Positions 36,860 to 44,081 of a stretch of DNA of 64,000 nt are shown here, piece after piece. Below the pieces are notes generated by a model. It searched no databases. It was given only the letters and a program-made list of their open reading frames with translations, and was not told the DNA's origin. The position numbers were made by a program, and so were the translations under genes. The DNA is from a virus, in the IMG/VR virus record IMGVR_UViG_3300037088_000882, positions 1 through 64,000 of that record. One strand, 5' to 3'. How positions within the stretch are numbered: the stretch's first letter is position 1; the number at the start of each line of letters is the position of its first letter.

Positions 36860-37214
36860 GATTTTCCTTTAAATAAGTGGAGCTACGGGGATTTGAACCC
36901 CGAACTTTCAGCTTGCAAAGCTGACACTCTTCCAATTGAGTTATAGCCCCATTATTTTCTATCTGAATTTCAGATTTCCAGTCTTTTTGTTTCTTTTCCT
37001 GCATTGTTAAACTTCCACCACTTTCCCAGGCAGTACGCCTTGGGTTTCCACACATATCACAGCTACATAGTTTTGTAGTATTTCTAAGTATGTAAGAGAA
37101 ATACCTCAATGTTTTTTCTGTAGGCTTTGAAGAACATAACAATCCTTGAGCACGTTTCTTCCCCTTATTGGCCCCAATAAGGAAACGTTCTCTACGATCT
37201 TTTGGATGAGACAT
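36852..37214 (-). CDS. Cys-rich zinc-binding-like protein overlapping tRNA-Ala
   Basis: Start chosen at ATG 37214, preceded by AAAGGG, rather than the upstream ATG at 37241. The N-terminus is basic (SHPKDRRERFLIGANKGKKR) and a CSCDMCGNPRR motif follows (about residues 63-73 from this start), a compact zinc-knuckle pattern seen in a widespread phage/bacterial small-protein family of unknown function. The frame continues through the whole tRNA-Ala gene (36878-36950), so the last ~30 residues are encoded by tRNA sequence. Confidence 0.6.
   Translation of the reverse strand: MSHPKDRRERFLIGANKGKKRAQGLLCSSKPTEKTLRYFSYILRNTTKLCSCDMCGNPRRTAWESGGSLTMQEKKQKDWKSEIQIENNGAITQLEECQLCKLKVRGSNPRSSTYLKENHE
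36878..36950 (-). tRNA. tRNA-Ala (TGC)
   Basis: Cloverleaf with acceptor GGGGCTA/TAGCTCC including the G3-U70 alanine identity pair, anticodon loop TTTGCAA, T-loop TTCAAAT and A73. CCA not encoded. Embedded in the reading frame of the preceding gene. Confidence 0.95.
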
Positions 37215-37287
37215 AATGTACCCTTTTCTAGCGTCACTCACTGACGCATGATAGTGGATATCATTATGTGCTCCTTTCTTTAAAATA

Positions 37288-37360
37288 AGCCGATGAGAGG
37301 GCTCAAACCTCCAACTTGCTGATTACAAATCAGCTACTCTATCAATTGAGTTACACCGGC
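37288..37360 (-). tRNA. tRNA-Thr (TGT)
   Basis: Cloverleaf with acceptor GCCGGTG/CATCGGC, anticodon arm GCTGA-TTTGTAA-TCAGC, T-loop TTTGAGC. Its 5' strand overlaps the final codons of the CCA-adding enzyme gene by 10 nt. T73; CCA not encoded. Confidence 0.93.
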
Positions 37361-38661
37361 GTATGAACATATACGTTTTTAATATACTCCAAAGCATCTT
37401 CTTGATTCAAGATCGTCCCCTCGAGTTGTTGGTCCTCGATATCGGTTAAGATAATACCGAACTCTGGGCCTTGTTTAAAGCCCATATTAAGCAAATCCTT
37501 ACCAGTCACGATTCTTGGAGGACGAATTTCTTCTGGCTCATAAGTCTTGAGCTTTTCGATAACGAAATCATAGTTCTCAAGATTCCTATGCGATGATAAA
37601 CAATCTACCCGATGAAGAGCTAAATGATCTTCAATATTAGGTAGAGCCAGAAATCTTTTCAGTCGAGAAACTCTCATTTTCTTCACATGCATAAATTTCA
37701 TGTGGTTTTCGACTAAGTCTGAAATTCGAGTTACGAAATCATTTGAAAATTTCAACCTTTTCAAAATTCCCCAAGCAATATACTTACCCTTGATATCGTG
37801 GCCACTAAACCTTATACGGTCCTCGAAGGTTTGAGTAGGTGGCTTACCCACATCATGCAATAAGGTTGCCATTCTCACCTCAATAGAAGCCTCAGTAGGA
37901 AGATTTTCAAGAGCTTTTATCGTATGCTCGAGAACATCTCCTTCGGGGTGGTATTGAGGTGGTTGCTCACAACCCTTCATGGCCCGGACCTCGGGCAGGA
38001 TATGATCGATTAATCCAGTATCAAAAAGAAGGTTTACTGCCTTCCTGTAATTACCTGCCATAAGAATCTTAGTAAGTTCATCTGCAACTCTCTCGGCCGA
38101 GACCTGGGTTATTTCAAAGGCATGCCTTTGAACTGCCTCTATGGTGCCTGGATCGATTTTGAAATCAAACCTGGCAGAAAAACGTACAACTCTCATCATA
38201 CGTAATTTATCCTCAGCAATACGGTCATCAGGATTACCTATAAGCTTTATGATACCCTTATGAAGATCTTCAATACCTCCAACAGAATCGTAAATCTTAT
38301 CTTCAATTGGGTCATAGAACATCCCATTGATGGTAAGGTCCCTACGTTGAGCATCCTCTTCCATGGTGCAAAAAGAAACGCTATCGGGCCGTCGACCATC
38401 CGAGTACACTCCATCAGTCCTATAAGTAGCTACTTCGACTTCCTGGCCTTCATGGACGACTACAATGACTCCGAAAGCTTTGCCAACTGCAAGAGTCTTA
38501 TCGAATAATTGCTCGACCATTTCGGGACGTGCGTTAGTGGCTATGTCGATATCAGTTGAAGTCCTTTGTAAGAGCATGTCTCGGACATAGCCTCCAGCAA
38601 AGAGAGCTTCATAGCCATGGTCTCGTAATTTTTTAACTACATATAATGCTTGTTGTAACAT
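37351..38661 (-). CDS. cca: CCA-adding tRNA nucleotidyltransferase with HD domain
   Basis: 436 residues, full-length class II nucleotidyltransferase. Motif A GGYVRD (23-28) precedes the metal-binding DIDI (37-40), with RRDLTIN (106-112) and the EDKLRMMRVVRFSARF nucleotide-selection helix. An HD hydrolase domain with H269/D270 (LLHDVGK) and FSGHD follows. It adds or repairs the 3' CCA of tRNAs; most tRNA genes here lack CCA, which explains why a phage would carry it. It could instead be a poly(A) polymerase relative. Ends inside tRNA-Thr. Confidence 0.9.
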   Translation of the reverse strand: MLQQALYVVKKLRDHGYEALFAGGYVRDMLLQRTSTDIDIATNARPEMVEQLFDKTLAVGKAFGVIVVVHEGQEVEVATYRTDGVYSDGRRPDSVSFCTMEEDAQRRDLTINGMFYDPIEDKIYDSVGGIEDLHKGIIKLIGNPDDRIAEDKLRMMRVVRFSARFDFKIDPGTIEAVQRHAFEITQVSAERVADELTKILMAGNYRKAVNLLFDTGLIDHILPEVRAMKGCEQPPQYHPEGDVLEHTIKALENLPTEASIEVRMATLLHDVGKPPTQTFEDRIRFSGHDIKGKYIAWGILKRLKFSNDFVTRISDLVENHMKFMHVKKMRVSRLKRFLALPNIEDHLALHRVDCLSSHRNLENYDFVIEKLKTYEPEEIRPPRIVTGKDLLNMGFKQGPEFGIILTDIEDQQLEGTILNQEDALEYIKNVYVHTPV

Positions 38662-38662
38662 A

Positions 38663-38974
38663 TTATCCTATTTTGATATTTTCTTCTTCAATTTTAACCC
38701 CTTGTTTTTCAAGGGATTTGAGATCTCTTTCCAGTTCCTTTATATCTTGTTTTTTATGCTCCAAAACATATATGATAAATCTTTTTATAGCTATGGCATC
38801 TTCATCTGAAACTTGAACAGTTGAATAGCTTGAAAATTGTATCTCTGATTTTGTTGGATCATCTTTTTTATAGCACAGTATTCGTGTGTTTGCACTACCG
38901 CCTGTGAAAGAATATTCAATGCCTTCTGAAAAAAAAGATCCAGTACAGACATGCATAATATTAACATTTTTCAT
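38663..38974 (-). CDS. Hypothetical protein
   Basis: 103 residues starting 1 nt after its neighbour's end. The N-terminal half is beta-like with Cys residues (IMHVCTGSFFSEG, NTRILCYKKDD), the C-terminal ~45 residues a charged coiled coil (FIIYVLEHKKQDIKELERDL...). No known domain recognised. Co-transcribed with the CCA-adding enzyme. Confidence 0.55.
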   Translation of the reverse strand: MKNVNIMHVCTGSFFSEGIEYSFTGGSANTRILCYKKDDPTKSEIQFSSYSTVQVSDEDAIAIKRFIIYVLEHKKQDIKELERDLKSLEKQGVKIEEENIKIG

Positions 38975-38997
38975 ATTTTATCCTATTTAAATTTGGG

Positions 38998-39071
38998 GTG
39001 GAAGACGGGGCTTGAACCCGCAACCACTGGCTTCACAGGCCAGGGCTCTAGCCAATTGAGCTACCTCCACC
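38998..39071 (-). tRNA. tRNA-His (GTG)
   Basis: Cloverleaf with anticodon arm CTGGC-CTGTGAA-GCCAG, acceptor GTGGAGG/CTTCCAC and C73, with a templated G at -1 (39071) opposite C73, the histidine hallmark. T-loop TTCAAGC. It lies 6 nt from the gene for Thg1, the enzyme family that adds G-1. Confidence 0.94.
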
Positions 39072-39077
39072 ATAAAA

Positions 39078-39767
39078 TCAGTCTTCTCTTACTTGAACAA
39101 ATTTTTCGATGTATTCTCGATCTTTAGTGAAAATCGGAATGTTTAAATCTACATCCCCATTAACAACACAAAAACCACGTTTCCGCACAACTGGATATTT
39201 ATCGAAATTTATTCCTTTTTTCTGGAATAGTAACTCTTGTATTTCCTTACAAGAGACTTTATTTAATTCCTTGTGTGAAAAGTTTTCTCGCCCTGCCATC
39301 TGGATTGAGTTCCTGGTGGCATCCACTTGTCTCCATATGAAATAGTTTACTACCTCATCCTGAGGAATTGAAAAAACTCTACTATCAAAACAGACGTTGC
39401 TTCCATAGAGTCGAGAAAAGACTGCACTGGCCAAGGAAGCTGATATTGAAATCATTTTTCGTGCATCGTATCCGAACCAGGCATCTGTCGAGATCTTTTT
39501 ATAATCTGTTAAAAGAAAGCTTATTTCGTCGGATTGGCAGTAACAAAAACCGCACCCTTGAATGTCAGCTAATACCGTATTAGCAGTTGCGATCATTTGC
39601 TCGGTAAACTCCATGGACCATCCTTTTCCGAATCTTTTTCTGGTGATGGTGTGGAAGGCCCGGCCATCGATCCTGAGTATTACCGGAATCCGTCTTGGTA
39701 AAGTCCAAGCTGAGACTGATTCATAACGCTTCATGCGATCGCCTAGGTCTAACCTATCACTACTCAT
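39078..39767 (-). CDS. Thg1-like tRNA-His guanylyltransferase / 3'-5' polymerase
   Basis: 229 residues of the Thg1 family, which adds nucleotides in the reverse 3'-5' direction, classically G-1 on tRNA-His; bacterial and archaeal Thg1-like proteins also repair 5'-truncated tRNAs. Metal-binding Asp34 lies in RIDGRAFH, and the second signature SDEISF gives Ser79/Asp80/Glu81. ARKMISISASLAS follows as expected. The tRNA-His gene is immediately downstream. Because tRNA-His already encodes G-1, a repair role (TLP) is at least as likely as the His-specific one. Start overlaps the 84-residue gene. Confidence 0.9.
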   Translation of the reverse strand: MSSDRLDLGDRMKRYESVSAWTLPRRIPVILRIDGRAFHTITRKRFGKGWSMEFTEQMIATANTVLADIQGCGFCYCQSDEISFLLTDYKKISTDAWFGYDARKMISISASLASAVFSRLYGSNVCFDSRVFSIPQDEVVNYFIWRQVDATRNSIQMAGRENFSHKELNKVSCKEIQELLFQKKGINFDKYPVVRKRGFCVVNGDVDLNIPIFTKDREYIEKFVQVRED

Positions 39768-40014
39768 TTTTATTCCGATCTGTTATATAAGATTTAAGTC
39801 TTTTAATTATCCCATTTCCTGTTTCTATACCGTAGAAATCATTCACACAGTTATGGATTCTTTCTACGATTCGATCTGATTTTGATCCTTGTTTTACTGC
39901 GTTTTCGTAATAATCAATCCAGTCTACAAGCATGTTGTTTTTTTGCAGTACTTCTAACACAAATTCAAGAGGTAGCCCTATAGATGATACTACAAAATGG
40001 ATTCCTCTAACCAC
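39760..40014 (-). CDS. Small protein preceding Thg1
   Basis: 84 residues from a GTG at 40014, with no good binding site. A 17-codon leader ORF ends in TAG overlapping this GTG, so translation may be coupled. The sequence is helical (LPLEFVLEVLQKNNMLVDW...) with a basic C-terminus, and overlaps the Thg1 start by 8 nt. The function is unknown; a Thg1 partner is possible from the overlap alone. Confidence 0.5.
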   Translation of the reverse strand: MVRGIHFVVSSIGLPLEFVLEVLQKNNMLVDWIDYYENAVKQGSKSDRIVERIHNCVNDFYGIETGNGIIKRLKSYITDRNKNE

Positions 40015-40096
40015 TATTTTTTTATCGGTCGAGTATCCTGAGAACTGTGATACGTTGCGTTTAGCATGAAGCTATTACCCTTCTATTATACATAAA

Positions 40097-40182
40097 TGGC
40101 GGAGGCGAGACGAGTCGAACGTCCAAGGCCTTTCGGCCGGCGGTTTTCAAGACCGCTGAATTACCAGTTATCCTACGCCTCC
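40097..40182 (-). tRNA. tRNA-Ser (TGA)
   Basis: Ordinary class II tRNA: acceptor GGAGGCG/CGCCTCC, anticodon loop CTTGAAA, variable arm around GGCCGAAAGGCC, T-loop TTCGACT, G73 and encoded CCA (40097-40099). It carries the same anticodon as permuted element A. Confidence 0.93.
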
Positions 40183-40192
40183 ATATATCTCA

Positions 40193-40265
40193 AGCCCACA
40201 TCCTGGATCGAACAGGAGACCTCATCCTTACCAAGGATGTGCTCTACCAACTGAGCTATGTGGGC
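40193..40265 (-). tRNA. tRNA-Thr (GGT)
   Basis: Cloverleaf with acceptor GCCCACA/TGTGGGC, anticodon arm CATCC-TTGGTAA-GGATG and T-loop TTCGATC; T73, CCA not encoded. Lies 3 nt beyond the following gene's stop. Confidence 0.94.
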
Positions 40266-40268
40266 ATA

Positions 40269-40709
40269 TTACCTTAACCCGTAAAGGTACAGCAATCCTG
40301 CCCATCCACTTGGAAGGCATTCTGGTGCTGTTTCTAATTTCTTTCCGTATTTCACAGCCATTTCTAAAAAATACTTAGCATGAAAGAATGCCTCTAACAT
40401 TGGCCGAGTGTGTTTGAGCCATTCCTTATTATGTTTTGAATCAAATACTTTACCAGTTCCTTCCTGGTATATTTGATCGAAGTCATCATTAAACATAACT
40501 CCTACAGGAGCTAAACTTTTTAAAGTTTCTATTATCTTTTGAGTGCTTCCCTGTATGCCGTATACTTTAAAAGAGGAATGGTAGAAACGGTAAACGTAAT
40601 CCTCATAACACCAATGGTCATTAATATCTTCCAGGAGCTTTTCAAGCTCGGGGAGTCTTGCCTTGATATTTACCAAGAGGTCTTTACTAAGATCTTGTCT
40701 CTCACTCAT
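40269..40709 (-). CDS. Hypothetical protein
   Basis: 146 residues from ATG 40709, preceded by AGGGAG. An upstream ATG at 40901 is in frame but would read through a terminator and a tRNA, so it is rejected. The product is helical with many aromatic residues (INDHWCYEDYVYRFYHSSF, RPMLEAFFHAKYFLEMAVKY). Such proteins recur in bacteria and phages, but I know no function. Confidence 0.65.
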   Translation of the reverse strand: MSERQDLSKDLLVNIKARLPELEKLLEDINDHWCYEDYVYRFYHSSFKVYGIQGSTQKIIETLKSLAPVGVMFNDDFDQIYQEGTGKVFDSKHNKEWLKHTRPMLEAFFHAKYFLEMAVKYGKKLETAPECLPSGWAGLLYLYGLR

Positions 40710-40729
40710 AAGAACTCCCTTTTTAAAGA

Positions 40730-40791
40730 TGGCAGGAGTGGATCGAACCCCCATCGTCGGTTTTGGAGACCGGGTGCTTAGCGACACTCCT
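40730..40791 (-). tRNA. 59-nt mini tRNA-Trp-like element (CCA anticodon)
   Basis: Acceptor AGGAGTG/CACTCCT is perfect, followed by G73 and encoded CCA (40730-40732). The anticodon region CGGT-CTCCAAA-ACCG is that of bacterial tRNA-Trp. The D-arm is cut to about 11 nt (GCTAAGC) and the T-stem 3' strand is missing, leaving at most a 3-bp GAT/ATC stem. Total length 59 nt plus CCA versus ~73 nt normally. It may be a decayed tRNA-Trp or a functional minimal tRNA; the intact acceptor and CCA favour recent decay or function. Confidence 0.65.
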
Positions 40792-40802
40792 ATAAAACAA
40801 AA

Positions 40803-40834
40803 AACCCCGCCGAATCTTTCGATCGAGCAGGGTT
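40803..40834 (-). terminator. Hairpin terminator/attenuator, copy 2
   Basis: AACCCTGCT pairs with GGCGGGGTT (9 bp with G-U pairs), then TTTTTTG on the minus strand. It closely resembles the terminator at 33221-33253 and likewise lies between a sigma70 promoter and a tRNA. Confidence 0.8.
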
Positions 40835-40970
40835 TGATTTGAAACACTTTATTTTTACTTAACCTTACTCGATCTCCAATATAGTATGCCAATGTGCCCA
40901 TGATGTCGATGTGGTGGCCATTGCATTATTAGAGGATGATGTAGTAAGATTAATTGTTTTCATGGTTATA

Positions 40971-40999
40971 ATTATACTATATATTTCGGTTCGTGTCAA
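40971..40999 (-). promoter_or_regulatory. Consensus sigma70 promoter
   Basis: Minus strand TTGACA (40994-40999), exactly 17 bp, TATAAT (40971-40976): a perfect consensus. Downstream is a possible ~32-codon leader (MKTINLTTSSS...), the terminator hairpin, the mini tRNA-Trp and the gene at 40269-40709. Confidence 0.9.
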
Positions 41000-41009
41000 T
41001 ATTTTTAAT

Positions 41010-41468
41010 TTATTTCATATTTCTGCTTTTGAACTCTTCTATTATTTGTAAATGATCAAAAGCCATTTTTTCAGGTAATTCTGATATACGGAACCATTTA
41101 GCCTCTTTAGCGTCATCTCTAGCCTCTACTGCATCAATAAGTTTCTTGCTGTATGGGATGAGGGCATAATAGACAACAGACACTACTCGGCCTCTCGGGT
41201 CTCGGCCTGGGTCTCCAAAAGTTTTAAATTGTTTTAGAGGGATATTTTTTAAATCCTTGGTAGACAGAGATGTTTCTTCTTTTAATTCTCTGTAGGCGGC
41301 TTCTTCAAGGGTTTCTCCTGAGTCCAAATAGCCTCCAGGTATTGCCCACATATCTTTAAATGGGTTATTCACACGTTTTATGAGTAATATGTTTACCCAT
41401 TTTCTTATTGGGGTCATGATCACAATATCAACTGTTACGTTTTGTTTTTCGTATTTTCTTTTATTCAT
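41010..41468 (-). CDS. Nudix hydrolase, ADP-ribose pyrophosphatase-like
   Basis: 152 residues with a Nudix box at 46-65 (G-x5-E-x7-REL-x-EE, Gly later replaced by Ser). The neighbouring segment TFGDPGRDPRGRVVSVVYYA is characteristic of ADP-ribose pyrophosphatase/NrtR-type Nudix proteins linked to NAD metabolism. It would hydrolyse ADP-ribose or related nucleotides. No HTH extension, so it is an enzyme rather than an NrtR regulator. Fits with the NadD-like and nicotinamidase-like genes in this region. Confidence 0.88.
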   Translation of the reverse strand: MNKRKYEKQNVTVDIVIMTPIRKWVNILLIKRVNNPFKDMWAIPGGYLDSGETLEEAAYRELKEETSLSTKDLKNIPLKQFKTFGDPGRDPRGRVVSVVYYALIPYSKKLIDAVEARDDAKEAKWFRISELPEKMAFDHLQIIEEFKSRNMK

Positions 41469-41488
41469 ATATTACCTTTGTTAAGAGA

Positions 41489-41525
41489 GGAAGTCCGAGA
41501 GACTGGAGGAAAAACTCGGACTTCC
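41489..41525 (-). ncRNA. Perfect hairpin in the leader of the Nudix gene
   Basis: GGAAGTCCGAG pairs perfectly with CTCGGACTTCC (11 bp, 15-nt loop). It lies between a TATAAT box (41566-41571, no clear -35) and the Nudix ATG, without a T-run, so it is an mRNA leader structure rather than a terminator. A possible 31-codon ORF overlaps it. Confidence 0.6.
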
Positions 41526-41582
41526 AAGAGCACCAGCATTTGACGCTGCTGTAGCTCCATAATTTATTATACTGTATTGCTA

Positions 41583-41741
41583 CTATCGATCTGAAATACG
41601 CTCTCTGGTTGAAAATCTATATTCACATTCAACACATTTTCTACGCCTTCGGATATATGTGGCATAATCACGGGAATCTATTACTATGGTTTTGCCTTTA
41701 CATTTTGGGCAAACAAGGTTTTTACGGTTGAGGTTTAACAT
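41583..41741 (-). CDS. 52-residue NrdR-like zinc ribbon
   Basis: ATG 41741 to TAG 41583. The sequence LVCPKCKGKTIVIDSR ... YIRRRRKCVECEYRFSTRERI follows the zinc-ribbon domain of the ribonucleotide reductase repressor NrdR closely (CPxC, VIDSR, IRRRRxC-x2-C, RFxTxER). The ATP-cone domain of NrdR is absent, so this is a stand-alone ribbon that could bind DNA or interfere with host NrdR. Overlaps the start of a second small zinc-ribbon gene by 20 nt. Confidence 0.7.
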   Translation of the reverse strand: MLNLNRKNLVCPKCKGKTIVIDSRDYATYIRRRRKCVECEYRFSTRERISDR

Positions 41742-41871
41742 CTGGTATCCTATCTTCGATCGTTACTATTGCGTGACATTGAGGACACGTAAGTTTTTTA
41801 GGGTTAAAAAGAATAGGTTCTAATTTTTCTTCTTCTGAAAGGGCTCCACAAAAACCGCATTTGTATTTCAT
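41722..41871 (-). CDS. 49-residue zinc-ribbon protein
   Basis: ATG 41871 to TAA 41722, with two CxxC pairs (CGFC near residue 5 and CPQC near 29) separated by an acidic linker. It starts within the stop of the upstream gene (TGACATG), consistent with coupled translation, and overlaps the NrdR-like gene. Possibly a small regulator; family unclear. Confidence 0.6.
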   Translation of the reverse strand: MKYKCGFCGALSEEEKLEPILFNPKKLTCPQCHAIVTIEDRIPDVKPQP

Positions 41872-41872
41872 G

Positions 41873-42148
41873 TCACTTATTCCCTATCTCATTATTGGCG
41901 TCTAAAGACATAAGTGTGTTAGATGAAGCATCCTGTGACGTTCTTATTTCTTCACAATATCCTGAGCATTCCGTTACTACCCAATAAAGGCCGTCTTGCT
42001 TTTTTTCCTTAGTGAATTTATTACATACAGAGAAAGGGTCCCCAGCAATGAGAACACATGAAGCACACCTAGTTTCTCTACGTACTTCTCCTACGTGTCG
42101 AGCTGCGAGGCGAAAAGATGAATCGACTGGAATAAAGATGTAGTTCAC
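41873..42148 (-). CDS. Cys-rich small protein
   Basis: 91 residues from GTG 42148. It contains CASC, then VCNKF and ECSGYC, four to five cysteines that could bind a metal. Part of a run of tiny cysteine-rich genes downstream of dCMP deaminase. Function unknown. Confidence 0.55.
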   Translation of the reverse strand: MNYIFIPVDSSFRLAARHVGEVRRETRCASCVLIAGDPFSVCNKFTKEKKQDGLYWVVTECSGYCEEIRTSQDASSNTLMSLDANNEIGNK

Positions 42149-42153
42149 GGTTT

Positions 42154-42729
42154 TTATTCATATTGCTGGACGGTTTGATCTAAATGCTCGATCGGTATAT
42201 TTGCTTTCTTTAACATATCAATTGATTCTTGTGCTTTTTGGTAAAGTTTTTTTGCAATGATTTTAGAAACTCCTATGCTTATAAGCATCATGGTGCAGGT
42301 TCTGCATGGGGTCATTGATACGTATACCATGGAACCATCTAAAGAGATTCCTCGACGAGCTGCTTGTAATATAGCATTTTGCTCTGCATGAATAGTTCGA
42401 ATACAGTGTTGTGATGGTGGCATCTCATATCGACTTTTAGCTGAGTTGTATGTGTGTGTATCTTTTCTTACTTGCATAATTATTTCTGCATCGTTGAATG
42501 CAGGCCACCCATTAACTCCAATCGTTTCATCTACAAATCTAATATGTTCTTCCATTTCATGCCCATATTTATCACAATGATCAAATCCTGGTGGGCTTCC
42601 AGCATATCCTGTGGTAAGTATTTGGTTATTCTTTACAAAGACGCATCCAGGTTTACCTCGATCGCAGGTAGACCTTTGAGATATTGAATCGACGACACTC
42701 ATGAAATATTCAGTCCAAGTAGGTCTCAT
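42154..42729 (-). CDS. dCMP deaminase
   Basis: 191 residues. The zinc-dependent deaminase core is intact: HAEQ with His114/Glu116 and PCRTC with Cys142/Cys145. N-terminal DRGKPGC and GYAGSPPGFDHCD are typical of phage/T4-type dCMP deaminases, which convert dCMP to dUMP for dTMP synthesis. A longer insert between residues 60 and 105 is common in this family. It overlaps the AAA+ ATPase gene by 4 nt (ATGA). Confidence 0.93.
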   Translation of the reverse strand: MRPTWTEYFMSVVDSISQRSTCDRGKPGCVFVKNNQILTTGYAGSPPGFDHCDKYGHEMEEHIRFVDETIGVNGWPAFNDAEIIMQVRKDTHTYNSAKSRYEMPPSQHCIRTIHAEQNAILQAARRGISLDGSMVYVSMTPCRTCTMMLISIGVSKIIAKKLYQKAQESIDMLKKANIPIEHLDQTVQQYE

Positions 42730-44081
42730 TTTTTAAATCCTAAACTTTTTGGTTCTTTGAAATGATTTTCGCATAATTTCTTATGGTCCTTAATAGCTGT
42801 TAAAATGGTATATGTCTCTTCATTTGTTATATTGTTACGTTTAAACTTCATTTTAGCCAGTTTTACGAACTCCGCTACAAAAGCCATACTCGAACCCTCT
42901 AATTCTTTAGCAAGGTCTCTAAGGGCTTCTTCTGATGTTATGTGGCTTGTGTAATCTATGCTGATATTGTAATACTTCAATAATTTATATATGTTATCCG
43001 GTGTAGGCTTTTCAACCTTATAGATTTTATCGAAGCGACCTGGTCGCCCTATTAATGCTTCATGTAAAATATCTGGAAAATTGGTGGTAGCAAAAAGAAT
43101 AATATCATCGAATTGGTCTACTCCGTCCATCCCTTTGAGAAGGCTGTGTAGTGAAATGCTTCCATAGTCCTTATCCATTTCACCGCTTTGAAAGGCCACA
43201 AATTTATCTATATCTTCCAAGACACATACACGAGGTTTTACTTCTTCTGGATAGAGTAAATAATCTATGCTGCTTTCATGTATATTATCAAAATTCAAAG
43301 TGCCATCCCGTTCAATTGCTCTTCTTATATCAAAATGCTCGAGTCCGTAATACTCACAAACTTTACGAATAAGAAGAGTTTTGCCATTGCCTGGGCTACC
43401 TGCAAGCATGTATCCACGACGCCATGCTAATTTAAGATCGTTTTTATAAAGATCTCGACTGATTAAAAAGTTATCGATATCTTCTCGAATATTCTTTAGT
43501 ATTTCATCTGGCAGAAAGATTGAATTAAAAGCATCCTTATCGCAGTTTTGTTCGGTAAGTTTTATTGCTCTGAGTTTTTTTGAGAATCTTTTAATAAAAG
43601 AGGTGATAGTGCTTTCATTCCACTCTTTATTTTTAGGGTCAAAGACAATCCATATATTGTTTGTGCTGCTAGATACGTAGGATTCATCGTAACTTAAGTA
43701 GTAAACTCCAGGCTCGATCTCGGCAAAACCGTTAGGGCATCGTAAGTCTAACCCGAGATTATTCCCATAAATATTTACATATGAAAAAGCAATTCCACCA
43801 TATGAGGATATTTTTGGGCCTATGTATGTTTCTAATCTCTTTGTATCAAAAGGATTATTCATCAATAAGCTATTCTCAGATAGACCGTATTTATTTAAGA
43901 TTAAGGCTATGCGGTTGAAATAGACTAAATCTGTGAGTGGGTCGTAAAGGGGTAGAATTTTTGGAATGTTTTTGATTTTTAAACCTAATTTAGGTTTTAC
44001 ATTACGTTGAGGCTTCCACCCTAGTCCTATTCCTGGTGGTGTGGCAACAGCTTGAGTTGTTTTACAGTATTGAGGATTCAT
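42726..44081 (-). CDS. AAA+ ATPase
   Basis: 451 residues. Walker A GSPGNGKT (228-235), Walker B VCVLEDID (285-292), sensor 1 ATTNFPDIL and the GRPGRFDKIYKVEKP second-region motif place it in the classic AAA (FtsH/BCS1/Pex-like) group. An N-terminal ~200-residue domain of unknown fold may select substrates. It could remodel a protein complex; it is fused in operon order to the protein kinase gene, overlapping by 4 nt. Confidence 0.88.
   Translation of the reverse strand: MNPQYCKTTQAVATPPGIGLGWKPQRNVKPKLGLKIKNIPKILPLYDPLTDLVYFNRIALILNKYGLSENSLLMNNPFDTKRLETYIGPKISSYGGIAFSYVNIYGNNLGLDLRCPNGFAEIEPGVYYLSYDESYVSSSTNNIWIVFDPKNKEWNESTITSFIKRFSKKLRAIKLTEQNCDKDAFNSIFLPDEILKNIREDIDNFLISRDLYKNDLKLAWRRGYMLAGSPGNGKTLLIRKVCEYYGLEHFDIRRAIERDGTLNFDNIHESSIDYLLYPEEVKPRVCVLEDIDKFVAFQSGEMDKDYGSISLHSLLKGMDGVDQFDDIILFATTNFPDILHEALIGRPGRFDKIYKVEKPTPDNIYKLLKYYNISIDYTSHITSEEALRDLAKELEGSSMAFVAEFVKLAKMKFKRNNITNEETYTILTAIKDHKKLCENHFKEPKSLGFKK

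Noticed and set aside
40015-40096. A 17-codon leader peptide and TATAAT box (40085-40090) before the Thg1 operon
   Set aside because: The -35 would lie inside tRNA-Ser and is not convincing; kept only as a comment under the 84-residue gene.
40710-40901. N-terminal extension of the 146-residue protein from an in-frame ATG at 40901
   Set aside because: It would translate a strong terminator hairpin and the tRNA-Trp-like element. ATG 40709 has AGGGAG upstream and gives a natural start.
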